Origin: Luzula sylvatica
Lineage: Eukaryota > Streptophyta > Magnoliopsida > Poales > Juncaceae
Length of the DNA: 64,000 bases
NCBI GenBank assembly: GCA_946800325.1
Contig: OX326959.1
Location: 42,472,551 to 42,536,550, forward strand
Reading direction: 5' to 3'
The notes under the pieces were generated by a model. It was not told the origin of the DNA. It worked only from the letters and a program-made list of their open reading frames with translations, and did not search any database. A program made the position numbers and the translations under genes. Position 1 is the first letter of the stretch. The number at the start of each line of letters is the position of its first letter. Positions 40,500-53,710 of the stretch are shown here, in pieces.

Positions 40500-43400
40500 T
40501 GATCTCAAAACACGTTATTTGAACTCCTCAAGGCGCTAAAATCTTGTTTTGAATCGAAAAACAAACTTTCTTAGTGTTTGTGAAATTTGGTGAAAAGTTA
40601 TGTAGTAAAAGATACGATACAAATGATCTCAAAACACGTTATTTGAACTCCTCAAAGCGTTAAAATCTTGTTTTGAATCGAAAAACAAACTTTCTTAGTG
40701 TTTGTGAAATTTGGTGAAAAGTTATGTAGTAAAAGATACGATACAATTGATCTCAAAACACGTTATTTGAACTCCACAAAGCGTTAAAATCTTGTTTTGA
40801 ATCGAAAAACAAACTTTCTTAGTGTTTGTGAAATTTGGTGAAAAGTTATGTAGTAAAAGATACGATACAAATGATCTAAAAACACGTTATTTGAACTCCT
40901 CAAGGCGCTAAAATCTTGTTTTGAATCGAAAAACAAACTTTCTTAGTGTTTGTGAAATTTGGTGAAAAGTTATGTAGTAAAAGATACGATACAAATTATC
41001 TCAAAACACGTTATTTGAACTCCTCAAAGCGTTAAAATCTTGTTTTGAATCGAAAAACAAAATTTCTTAGTGTTTGTGAAATTTGGTGAAAAGTTATGTA
41101 GTAAAAGATACGATACAAATGATCTCAAAACACGTTATTTGAACTCCACAAAGCGTTAAAATCTTGTTTTGAATCGAAAAACAAACTTTCTTAGTGTTTG
41201 TGAAATTTGGTGAAAATTTATGTAGTAAAAGATACGATACAAATGATCTCAAAACACGTTATTTGAACTCCTCAAAGCGTTTAAAATCTTGTTTTGAATC
41301 GAAAAAAAACTTTCTTAGTGTTTGTGAAATTTGGTGAAAAGTTATGTAGTAAAAGATACGATACAAATGATCTCAAAACACGTTATTTGAACTCCTCAAA
41401 ACGCTAAAATCTTGTTTTGAATCGAAAAATAAACTTACTTAGTGTTTGTGAAATTTGGTGAAATGTTATGTAGTAAAAGATACGATACAAATGATCTCAA
41501 AACACGTTATTTGAACTCCAGAAAGCGTTAAAATCTTGTTTTGAATCGAAAAACAAACTTTCTTAGTGTTTGTGAAATTTGGTGAAAAGTTATGTAGTAA
41601 AAGATACGATACAAATGATCTAAAAACACGTTATTTGAACTCCTCAAGGCGCTAAAATCTTGTTTTGAATCGAAAAACAAACTTTCTTAGTGTTTGTGAA
41701 ATTTGGTGAAAAGTTATGTAGTAAAAGATACGATACAAATGATCTCAAAACACGTTATTTGAACTCGACAAAGCGTTAAAATCTTGTTTTGAATCGAAAA
41801 ACAAACTTTCTTAGTGTTTGTGAAATTTGGTGAAAAGTTATGTAGTAAAAGATACGATACAAATGATCTCAAAACAAGTTATTTGAACTCCACAAAGCGT
41901 TAAAATCTTGTTTTGAATCGAAAAACAAACTTTCTTAGTGTGTGTGAAATTTGGTGAAAAGTTATGTAGTAAAAGATACGATACAAATGATCTCAAAACA
42001 CGTTATTTGAACTCCAGAAAGCGTTAAAATCTTGTTTTTAATCGAAAAACAAACTTTCTTAGTGTTTGTGAAATTTGGTGAAAAGTTATGTAGTAAAAGA
42101 TACGATACAATTGATCTAAAAACACGTTATTTGAACTCCTCAAGGCGCTAAAATCTTGTTTTGAATCGAAAAACTAAATTTCTTAGTGTTTGTGAAATTT
42201 GGTGAAAAGTTATGTAGTAAAAGATACGATACAAATGATCTCAAAACACGTTATTTGAACTCCACAAAGCGTTAAAATCATGTTTTGAATCGAAAAACAA
42301 ACTTTCTTAGTGTTTGTGAAATTTGGTGAAAAGTTATGTAGTAAAAGATACGATACAAATGATCTAAAAACACGTTATTTGAACTCCTCAAAGCGTTAAA
42401 ATCTTGTTTTGATTCGAAAAACAACCTTACTTAGTGTTTGTGAAATTTGGTGAAAAGTTATGTAGTAAAAGATACGATACAAATGATCTCAAAACACGTT
42501 ATTTGAACTCCTCAAAGCGTTAAAATCTTGTTTTGAATCGAAAAACAAACTTTCTTAGTGTTTGTGAAATTTGGTGAAAAATTATGTAGTAAAAGATACG
42601 ATACAAATGATCTCAAAACACGGTATTTGAACTCCACAAAGCGTTAAAATCTTGTTTTGAATCGAAAAACAAACTTTCTTAGTGTTTGTGAAATTTGGTG
42701 AAAATTTATGTAGTAAAAGATACGATACAAATGATCTCAAAACACGTTATTTGAACTCCTCAAAGCGTTAAAATCTTGTTTTGAATCGAAAAACAAACTT
42801 TCTTAGTGTTTGTGAAATTTGCTGAAAAGTTATGTAGTAAAAGATACGATACAAATGATCTCAAAACACGTTATTTGAACTCCACTAAGCGTTAAAATCT
42901 TGTTTTGAATCGAAAAACAAACTTTCTTAGTGTGTGTGAAATTTGGTGAAAATTTATGTAGTAAAAGATACGTTACAAATGATCTCAAAACACGTTATTT
43001 GAACTCCTCAAAGCGTTAAAATCTTGTTTTGAATCGAAAAACAAACTTTCTTAGTGTTTGTGAAATTTGGTGAAAAGTTATGTAGTAAAAGATACGATAC
43101 AAATGATCTCAAAACACGTTATTTGAACTCCTCAAAACGCTAAAATCTTGTTTTGAATCGAAAAATAAACTTACTTAGTGTGTGTGAAATTTGGTGAAAA
43201 GTTATGTAGTAAAAGATACGATACAAATGATCTCAAAACACGTTATTTGAACTCCACAAAGCGTTAAAATCTTGTTTTGAATCGAAAAACAAACTTACTT
43301 AGTGTTTGTGAAATTTGCTGAAAAGTTATGTAGTAAAAGATACGATACAAATGATCTCAAAACACGTTATTTGAACTCCACAAAGCGTTAAAATCTTGTT

Positions 43401-44640
43401 TTGAATCGAAAAACAAACTTTCTTAGTGTTTGTGAAATTTGGTGAAAATTTATGTAGTAAAAGATACGATACAAATGATCTCAAAACACGTTATTTGAAC
43501 TCCTCAAAGCGTTAAAATCTTGTTTTGAATCGAAAAACAAACTTTCTTAGTCTTTGTGAAATTTGGTGAAAAGTTATGTAGTAAAAGATACGATACAAAT
43601 GATCTCAAAACACGTTATTTGAACTCCACAAAGCGTTAAAATCTTGTTTTGAATCGAAAAACAAACTTTCTTAGTGTTTGTGAAATTTGTTGAAAATTTA
43701 TGTAGTAAAAGATACGATACAAATGATCTCAAAACACGTTATTTGAACTCCTCAAAGCGTTAAAATCTTGTTTTGAATCGAAAAAAAAAACTTTCTTAGT
43801 GTTTGTGAAATTTGGTGAAAAGTTATGTAGTAAAAGATAAGATACAAATGATCTCAAAACACGTTATTTGAACTCCTCAAAACGCTAAAATCTTGTTTCG
43901 AATCGAAAAACAAACTTACTAAGTGTTTGTGAAATTTGGTGAAAAGTTATGTAGTAAAAGATACGATACAAATAATCTCAAAACACGTTATTTGAACTCC
44001 ACAAAGCGTTAAAATCTTATTTTGAATCGAAAAAAAAACTTTCTTAGTGTTTGTGAAATTTGTGGAAAAGTTATGTAGTAAAAGATACGATACAAATGAT
44101 CTAAAAACACGTTATTTGAACTCCTCAAGGCGCTAAAATCTTGTTTTGAATCGAAAAACAAACTTTCTTAGTGTTTGTGAAATTTGGTGAAAAGTTATGT
44201 AGTAAAAGATACGATACAAATGATCTCAAAACACGTTATTTGAACTCCACAAAGCGTTAAAATCTTGTTTTGAATCGAAAAACAAACTTTCTTAGTGTTT
44301 GTGAAATTTGGTGAAAATTTATGTAGTAAAAGATACGATACAAATGATCTCAAAACACGTTATTTGAACTCCTCACAGCGTTTAAAATCTTGTTTTGAAT
44401 CGAAAAAAAAACTTTCTTAGTGTTTGTGAAATTTGGTGAAAAGTTATGTAGTAAAAGATACGATACAAATGATCTCAAAACACATTATTTGAACTCCTCA
44501 AAACGCTAAAATCTTGTTTTGAATCGAAAAATAAACTTACTTAGTGTTTGTGAAATTTGGTGAAAAGTTATGTAGTGAAAGATACGATACAAATGATCTC
44601 AAAACACGTTATTTGAACTCCAGAAAGCGTTAAAATCTTG
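40500..44640 (+). repeat. Satellite block repeated 9056 bp downstream at the array edge
   Basis: Landmarks shared at a constant 9056-bp offset: CAATTGATCTC (40743 and 49799), TTGATTCG (42411 and 51467), the rare TTAGTCTTTGTG (43551 and 52607), AAATAATCTC (about 43970 and 53026) and CTCACAGCG (44372 and 53428). The match weakens near 44574, where GTGAAAG stands against GTAAAAG, and is lost by about 44690. A private base is AAAATCATG near 42280. Ends are approximate. Confidence 0.75.
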
Positions 44641-46851
44641 TTTTGAATCGAAAAACAAACTTTCTTAGTGTTTGTGAAATTTGGTGAAAATTTATGTAGT
44701 AAAAGATACGATACAAATGATCTCAAAACACGTTATTTGAACTCCTCAAAGCGTTAAAATCTTGTTTTGAATCGAAAAACAAACTTTCTTAGTGTTTGTG
44801 AAATTTGCTGAAAAGTTATGTAGTAAAAGATACGATACAAATGATCTCAAAACACGTTATTTGAACTCCACTAAGCGTTAAAATCTTGTTTTGAATCGAA
44901 AAACAAACTTTCTTAGTGTGTGTGAAATTTGGTGAAAATTTATGTAGTAAAAGATACGTTACAAATGATCTCAAAACACGTTATTTGAACTCCTCCAAGC
45001 GTTAAAATCTTGTTTTGAATCGAAAAACAAACTTTCTTAGTGTTTGTGAAATTTGGTGAAAAGTTATGTAGTAAAAGATACGATACAAATGATCTCAAAA
45101 CACGTTATTTGAACTCCTCAAAACGCTAAAATCTTGTTTTGAATCGAAAAATAAACTTACTTAGTGTGTGTGAAATTTGGTGAAAAGTTATGTAGTAAAA
45201 GATACGATACAAATGATCTCAAAACACGTTATTTGAACTCCACAAAGCGTTAAAATCTTGTTTTGAATCGAAAAACAAACCTACTTAGTGTTTGTGAAAT
45301 TTGCTGAAAAGTTATGTAGTAAAAGATACGATACAAATGATCTCAAAACACGTTATTTGAACTCCACAAAGCGTTAAAATCTTGTTTTGAATCGAAAAAC
45401 AAACTTTCTTAGTGTTTGTGAAATTTGGTGAAAATTTATGTAGTAAAAGATACGATACAAATGATCTCAAAACACGTTATTTGAACTCCTCAAAGCGTTA
45501 AAATCTTGTTTTGAATCGAAAAACAAACTTTCTTAGTGTTTGTGAAATTTGGTGAAAAGTTATGTAGTAAAAGATACGATACAAATGATCTCAAAACACG
45601 TTATTTGAACTCCACAAAGCGTTAAAATCTTGTTTTGAATCGAAAAACAAACTTTCTTAGTGTTTGTGAAATTTGTTGAAAATTTATGTAGTAAAAGATA
45701 CGATACAAATGATTTCAAAACACGTTATTTGAACTCCTCAAAGCGTTAAAATCTTGTTTTGAATCGAAAAAAAAAACTTTCTTAGTGTTTGTGAAATTTG
45801 GTGAAAAGTTATGTAGTAAAAGATACGATACAAATGATCTCAAAACACGTTATTTGAACTCCACAAAGCGTTAAAATCTTATTTTGAATCGAAAAACAAA
45901 CTTTCTTAGTGTTTGTGAAATTTGGGGAAAAGTTATGTAGTAAAAGATACGATACAAATGATCTAAAAACCCGTTATTTGAACTCCTCAAGGCGCTAAAA
46001 TCTTGTTTTGAATCGAAAAACAAACTTTCTTAGTGTTTGTGAAATTTGGTGAAAAGTTATGTAGTAAAAGATACGATACAAATGATCTCAAAACACGTTA
46101 TTTGAACTCCACAAAGCGTTAAAATCTTGTTTTGAATCGAAAAACAAACTTTCTTAGTGTTTGTGAAATTTGGTGAAAATTTATGTAGTAAAAGATACGA
46201 TACAAATGATCTCAAAACACGTTATTTGAACTCCTCAAAGCGTTTAAAATCTTGTTTTGAATCGAAAAAAAAACTTTCTTAGTGTTTGTGAAATTTGGTG
46301 AAAAGTTATGTAGTAAAAGATACGATACAAATGATCTCAAAACACATTATTTGAACTCCTCAAAACGCTAAAATCTTGTTTTGAATCGAAAAATAAACTT
46401 ACTTAGTGTTTGTGAAATTTGGTGAAAAGTTATGTAGTGAAAGATACGATACAAATGATCTCAAAACACGTTATTTGAACTCCAGAAAGCGTTAAAATCT
46501 TGTTTTGAATCGAAAAACAAACTTTCTTAGTGTTTGTGAAATTTGGTGAAAAGTTATGTAGTAAAAGATACGATACAAATGATCTAAAAACACGTTATTT
46601 GAACTCCTCAAGGCGCTAAAATCTTGTTTTGAATCGAAAAACAAACTTTCTTAGTGTTTGTGAAATTTGGTGAAAAGTTATGTAGTAAAAGATACGATAC
46701 AAATGATCTCAAAACACGTTATTTGAACTCCACAAAGCGTTAAAATCTTGTTTTGAATCGAAAAACAAACTTTCTTAGTGTTTGTGAAATTTGGTGAAAA
46801 GTTATGTAGTAAAAGATACGATACAAATGATCTCAAAACACGTTATTTGAA

Positions 46852-49579
46852 CTCCTCAAGGCGCTAAAATCTTGTTTTGAATCGAAAAACAAACTTTCTT
46901 AGTGTTTGTGAAATTTGGTGAAAAGTTATGTAGTAAAAGATACGATACAAATGATCTCAAAACACGTTATTTGAACTCCTCAAAGCGTTAAAATCTTGTT
47001 TTGAATCGAAAAACAAACTTTCTTAGTGTTTGTGAAATTTGGTGAAAAGTTATGTAGTAAAAGATACGATACAATTGATCTCAAAACACGTTATTTGAAC
47101 TCCACAAAGCGTTAAAATCTTGTTTTGAATCGAAAAACAAAATTTCTTAGTGTTTGTGAAATTTGGTGAAAAGTTATGTAGTAAAAGATACGATACAAAT
47201 GATCTAAAAACACGTTATTTGAACTCCTCAAGGCGCTAAAATCTTGTTTTGAATCGAAAAACAAACTTTCTTAGTGTTTGTGAAATTTGGTGAAAAGTTA
47301 TGTAGTAAAAGATACGATACAAATTATCTCAAAACACGTTATTTGAACTCCTCAAAGCGTTAAAATCTTGTTTTGAATCGAAAAACAAAATTTCTTAGTG
47401 TTTGTGAAATTTGGTGAAAAGTTATGTAGTAAAAGATACGATACAAATGATCTCAAAACACGTTATTTGAACTCCACAAAGCGTTAAAATCTTGTTTTGA
47501 ATCGAAAAACAAACTTTCTTAGTGTTTGTGAAATTTGGTGAAAATTTATGTAGTAAAAGATACGATACAAATGATCTCAAAACACGTTATTTGAACTCCT
47601 CAAAGCGTTTAAAATCTTGTTTTGAATCGAAAAAAAACTTTCTTAGTGTTTGTGAAATTTGGTGAAAAGTTATGTAGTAAAAGATACGATACAAATGATC
47701 TCAAAACACGTTATTTGAACTCCTCAAAACGCTAAAATCTTGTTTTGAATCGAAAAATAAACTTACTTAGTGTTTGTGAAATTTGGTGAAATGTTATGTA
47801 GTAAAAGATACGATACAAATGATCTCAAAACACGTTATTTGAACTCCAGAAAGCGTTAAAATCTTGTTTTGAATCGAAAAACAAACTTTCTTAGTGTTTG
47901 TGAAATTTGGTGAAAAGTTATGTAGTAAAAGATACGATACAAATGATCTAAAAACACGTTATTTGAACTCCTCAAGGCGCTAAAATCTTGTTTTGAATCG
48001 AAAAACAAACTTTCTTAGTGTTTGTGAAATTTGGTGAAAAGTTATGTAGTAAAAGATACGATACAAATGATCTCAAAACACGTTATTTGAACTCGACAAA
48101 GCGTTAAAATCTTGTTTTGAATCGAAAAACAAACTTTCTTAGTGTTTGTGAAATTTGGTGAAAAGTTATGTAGTAAAAGATACGATACAAATGATCTCAA
48201 AACAAGTTATTTGAACTCCACAAAGCGTTAAAATCTTGTTTTGAATCGAAAAACAAACTTTCTTAGTGTGTGTGAAATTTGGTGAAAAGTTATGTAGTAA
48301 AAGATACGATACAAATGATCTCAAAACACGTTATTTGAACTCCAGAAAGCGTTAAAATCTTGTTTTTAATCGAAAAACAAACTTTCTTAGTGTTTGTGAA
48401 ATTTGGTGAAAAGTTATGTAGTAAAAGATACGATACAATTGATCTAAAAACACGTTATTTGAACTCCTCAAGGCGCTAAAATCTTGTTTTGAATCGAAAA
48501 ACTAAATTTCTTAGTGTTTGTGAAATTTGGTGAAAAGTTATGTAGTAAAAGATACGATACAAATGATCTCAAAACACGTTATTTGAACTCCACAAAGCGT
48601 TAAAATCTTGTTTTGAATCGAAAAACAAACTTTCTTAGTGTTTGTGAAATTTGGTGAAAAGTTATGTAGTAAAAGATACGATACAAATGATCTAAAAACA
48701 CGTTATTTGAACTCCTCAAAGCGTTAAAATCTTGTTTTGATTCGAAAAACAACCTTACTTAGTGTTTGTGAAATTTGGTGAAAAGTTATGTAGTAAAAGA
48801 TACGATACAAATGATCTCAAAACACGTTATTTGAACTCCTCAAAGCGTTAAAATCTTGTTTTGAATCGAAAAACAAACTTTCTTAGTGTTTGTGAAATTT
48901 GGTGAAAAATTATGTAGTAAAAGATACGATACAAATGATCTCAAAACACGGTATTTGAACTCCACAAAGCGTTAAAATCTTGTTTTGAATCGAAAAACAA
49001 ACTTTCTTAGTGTTTGTGAAATTTGGTGAAAATTTATGTAGTAAAAGATACGATACAAATGATCTCAAAACACGTTATTTGAACTCCTCAAAGCGTTAAA
49101 ATCTTGTTTTGAATCGAAAAACAAACTTTCTTAGTGTTTGTGAAATTTGCTGAAAAGTTATGTAGTAAAAGATACGATACAAATGATCTCAAAACACGTT
49201 ATTTGAACTCCACTAAGCGTTAAAATCTTGTTTTGAATCGAAAAACAAACTTTCTTAGTGTGTGTGAAATTTGGTGAAAATTTATGTAGTAAAAGATACG
49301 TTACAAATGATCACAAAACACGTTATTTGAACTCCTCAAAGCGTTAAAATCTTGTTTTGAATCGAAAAACAAACTTTCTTAGTGTTTGTGAAATTTGGTG
49401 AAAAGTTATGTAGTAAAAGATACGATACAAATGATCTCAAAACATGTTATTTGAACTCCTCAAAACGCTAAAATCTTGTTTTGAATCGAAAAATAAACTT
49501 ACTTAGTGTGTGTGAAATTTGGTGAAAAGTTATGTAGTAAAAGATACGATACAAATGATCTCAAAACACGTTATTTGAA
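46852..49579 (+). repeat. 22-monomer (2728-bp) tandem duplication, copy 1
   Basis: Followed directly by a copy of itself at 2728 bp (22 x 124). Shared landmarks: CAATTGATCTC (47071 and 49799), TTGATTCG (48739 and 51467), CACGGTATTTG, and the ATACGTTAC monomer. Reading by eye I found four single-base differences: AAAATTTC against AACTTTC at 47141, GATCACAAAA at 49312, CATGTTAT at 49445, and CACGTCATT at 51060 in the second copy. Confidence 0.85.
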
Positions 49580-52307
49580 CTCCTCAAGGCGCTAAAATCT
49601 TGTTTTGAATCGAAAAACAAACTTTCTTAGTGTTTGTGAAATTTGGTGAAAAGTTATGTAGTAAAAGATACGATACAAATGATCTCAAAACACGTTATTT
49701 GAACTCCTCAAAGCGTTAAAATCTTGTTTTGAATCGAAAAACAAACTTTCTTAGTGTTTGTGAAATTTGGTGAAAAGTTATGTAGTAAAAGATACGATAC
49801 AATTGATCTCAAAACACGTTATTTGAACTCCACAAAGCGTTAAAATCTTGTTTTGAATCGAAAAACAAACTTTCTTAGTGTTTGTGAAATTTGGTGAAAA
49901 GTTATGTAGTAAAAGATACGATACAAATGATCTAAAAACACGTTATTTGAACTCCTCAAGGCGCTAAAATCTTGTTTTGAATCGAAAAACAAACTTTCTT
50001 AGTGTTTGTGAAATTTGGTGAAAAGTTATGTAGTAAAAGATACGATACAAATTATCTCAAAACACGTTATTTGAACTCCTCAAAGCGTTAAAATCTTGTT
50101 TTGAATCGAAAAACAAAATTTCTTAGTGTTTGTGAAATTTGGTGAAAAGTTATGTAGTAAAAGATACGATACAAATGATCTCAAAACACGTTATTTGAAC
50201 TCCACAAAGCGTTAAAATCTTGTTTTGAATCGAAAAACAAACTTTCTTAGTGTTTGTGAAATTTGGTGAAAATTTATGTAGTAAAAGATACGATACAAAT
50301 GATCTCAAAACACGTTATTTGAACTCCTCAAAGCGTTTAAAATCTTGTTTTGAATCGAAAAAAAACTTTCTTAGTGTTTGTGAAATTTGGTGAAAAGTTA
50401 TGTAGTAAAAGATACGATACAAATGATCTCAAAACACGTTATTTGAACTCCTCAAAACGCTAAAATCTTGTTTTGAATCGAAAAATAAACTTACTTAGTG
50501 TTTGTGAAATTTGGTGAAATGTTATGTAGTAAAAGATACGATACAAATGATCTCAAAACACGTTATTTGAACTCCAGAAAGCGTTAAAATCTTGTTTTGA
50601 ATCGAAAAACAAACTTTCTTAGTGTTTGTGAAATTTGGTGAAAAGTTATGTAGTAAAAGATACGATACAAATGATCTAAAAACACGTTATTTGAACTCCT
50701 CAAGGCGCTAAAATCTTGTTTTGAATCGAAAAACAAACTTTCTTAGTGTTTGTGAAATTTGGTGAAAAGTTATGTAGTAAAAGATACGATACAAATGATC
50801 TCAAAACACGTTATTTGAACTCGACAAAGCGTTAAAATCTTGTTTTGAATCGAAAAACAAACTTTCTTAGTGTTTGTGAAATTTGGTGAAAAGTTATGTA
50901 GTAAAAGATACGATACAAATGATCTCAAAACAAGTTATTTGAACTCCACAAAGCGTTAAAATCTTGTTTTGAATCGAAAAACAAACTTTCTTAGTGTGTG
51001 TGAAATTTGGTGAAAAGTTATGTAGTAAAAGATACGATACAAATGATCTCAAAACACGTCATTTGAACTCCAGAAAGCGTTAAAATCTTGTTTTTAATCG
51101 AAAAACAAACTTTCTTAGTGTTTGTGAAATTTGGTGAAAAGTTATGTAGTAAAAGATACGATACAATTGATCTAAAAACACGTTATTTGAACTCCTCAAG
51201 GCGCTAAAATCTTGTTTTGAATCGAAAAACTAAATTTCTTAGTGTTTGTGAAATTTGGTGAAAAGTTATGTAGTAAAAGATACGATACAAATGATCTCAA
51301 AACACGTTATTTGAACTCCACAAAGCGTTAAAATCTTGTTTTGAATCGAAAAACAAACTTTCTTAGTGTTTGTGAAATTTGGTGAAAAGTTATGTAGTAA
51401 AAGATACGATACAAATGATCTAAAAACACGTTATTTGAACTCCTCAAAGCGTTAAAATCTTGTTTTGATTCGAAAAACAACCTTACTTAGTGTTTGTGAA
51501 ATTTGGTGAAAAGTTATGTAGTAAAAGATACGATACAAATGATCTCAAAACACGTTATTTGAACTCCTCAAAGCGTTAAAATCTTGTTTTGAATCGAAAA
51601 ACAAACTTTCTTAGTGTTTGTGAAATTTGGTGAAAAATTATGTAGTAAAAGATACGATACAAATGATCTCAAAACACGGTATTTGAACTCCACAAAGCGT
51701 TAAAATCTTGTTTTGAATCGAAAAACAAACTTTCTTAGTGTTTGTGAAATTTGGTGAAAATTTATGTAGTAAAAGATACGATACAAATGATCTCAAAACA
51801 CGTTATTTGAACTCCTCAAAGCGTTAAAATCTTGTTTTGAATCGAAAAACAAACTTTCTTAGTGTTTGTGAAATTTGCTGAAAAGTTATGTAGTAAAAGA
51901 TACGATACAAATGATCTCAAAACACGTTATTTGAACTCCACTAAGCGTTAAAATCTTGTTTTGAATCGAAAAACAAACTTTCTTAGTGTGTGTGAAATTT
52001 GGTGAAAATTTATGTAGTAAAAGATACGTTACAAATGATCTCAAAACACGTTATTTGAACTCCTCAAAGCGTTAAAATCTTGTTTTGAATCGAAAAACAA
52101 ACTTTCTTAGTGTTTGTGAAATTTGGTGAAAAGTTATGTAGTAAAAGATACGATACAAATGATCTCAAAACACGTTATTTGAACTCCTCAAAACGCTAAA
52201 ATCTTGTTTTGAATCGAAAAATAAACTTACTTAGTGTGTGTGAAATTTGGTGAAAAGTTATGTAGTAAAAGATACGATACAAATGATCTCAAAACACGTT
52301 ATTTGAA
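49580..52307 (+). repeat. 22-monomer (2728-bp) tandem duplication, copy 2
   Basis: Adjacent, near-identical copy of 46852-49579. A third copy of the block starts at about 40524 (6328 bp before copy 1). The order therefore suggests an older block that was copied and then doubled in tandem close to the present array edge. Confidence 0.85.
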
Positions 52308-53710
52308 CTCCACAAAGCGTTAAAATCTTGTTTTGAATCGAAAAACAAACTTACTTAGTGTTTGTGAAATTTGCTGAAAAGTTATGTAGTAAAAGATACG
52401 ATACAAATGATCTCAAAACACGTTATTTGAACTCCACAAAGCGTTAAAATCTTGTTTTGAATCGAAAAACAAACTTTCTTAGTGTTTGTGAAATTTGGTG
52501 AAAATTTATGTAGTAAAAGATACGATACAAATGATCTCAAAACACGTTATTTGAACTCCTCAAAGCGTTAAAATCTTGTTTTGAATCGAAAAACAAACTT
52601 TCTTAGTCTTTGTGAAATTTGGTGAAAAGTTATGTAGTAAAAGATACGATACAAATGATCTCAAAACACGTTATTTGAACTCCACAAAGCGTTAAAATCT
52701 TGTTTTGAATCGAAAAACAAACTTTCTTAGTGTTTGTGAAATTTGTTGAAAATTTATGTAGTAAAAGATACGATACAAATGATCTCAAAACACGTTATTT
52801 GAACTCCTCAAAGCGTTAAAATCTTGTTTTGAATCGAAAAAAAAAACTTTCTTAGTGTTTGTGAAATTTGGTGAAAAGTTATGTAGTAAAAGATAAGATA
52901 CAAATGATCTCAAAACACGTTATTTGAACTCCTCAAAACGCTAAAATCTTGTTTCGAATCGAAAAACAAACTTACTAAGTGTTTGTGAAATTTGGTGAAA
53001 AGTTATGTAGTAAAAGATACGATACAAATAATCTCAAAACACGTTATTTGAACTCCACAAAGCGTTAAAATCTTATTTTGAATCGAAAAAAAAACTTTCT
53101 TAGTGTTTGTGAAATTTGTGGAAAAGTTATGTAGTAAAAGATACGATACAAATGATCTAAAAACACGTTATTTGAACTCCTCAAGGCGCTAAAATCTTGT
53201 TTTGAATCGAAAAACAAACTTTCTTAGTGTTTGTGAAATTTGGTGAAAAGTTATGTAGTAAAAGATACGATACAAATGATCTCAAAACACGTTATTTGAA
53301 CTCCACAAAGCGTTAAAATCTTGTTTTGAATCGAAAAACAAACTTTCTTAGTGTTTGTGAAATTTGGTGAAAATTTATGTAGTAAAAGATACGATACAAA
53401 TGATCTCAAAACACGTTATTTGAACTCCTCACAGCGTTTAAAATCTTGTTTTGAATCGAAAAAAAAACTTTCTTAGTGTTTGTGAAATTTGGTGAAAAGT
53501 TATGTAGTAAAAGATACGATACAAATGATCTCAAAACACATTATTTGAACTCCTCAAAACGCTAAAATCTTGTTTTGAATCGAAAAATAAACTTACTTAG
53601 TGTTTGTGAAATTTGGTGAAAAGTTATGTAGTAAAAGATACGATACAAATGATCTCAAAACACGTTATTTGAACTCCAGAAAGCGTTAAAATCTTGTTTT
53701 GAATCGAAAA

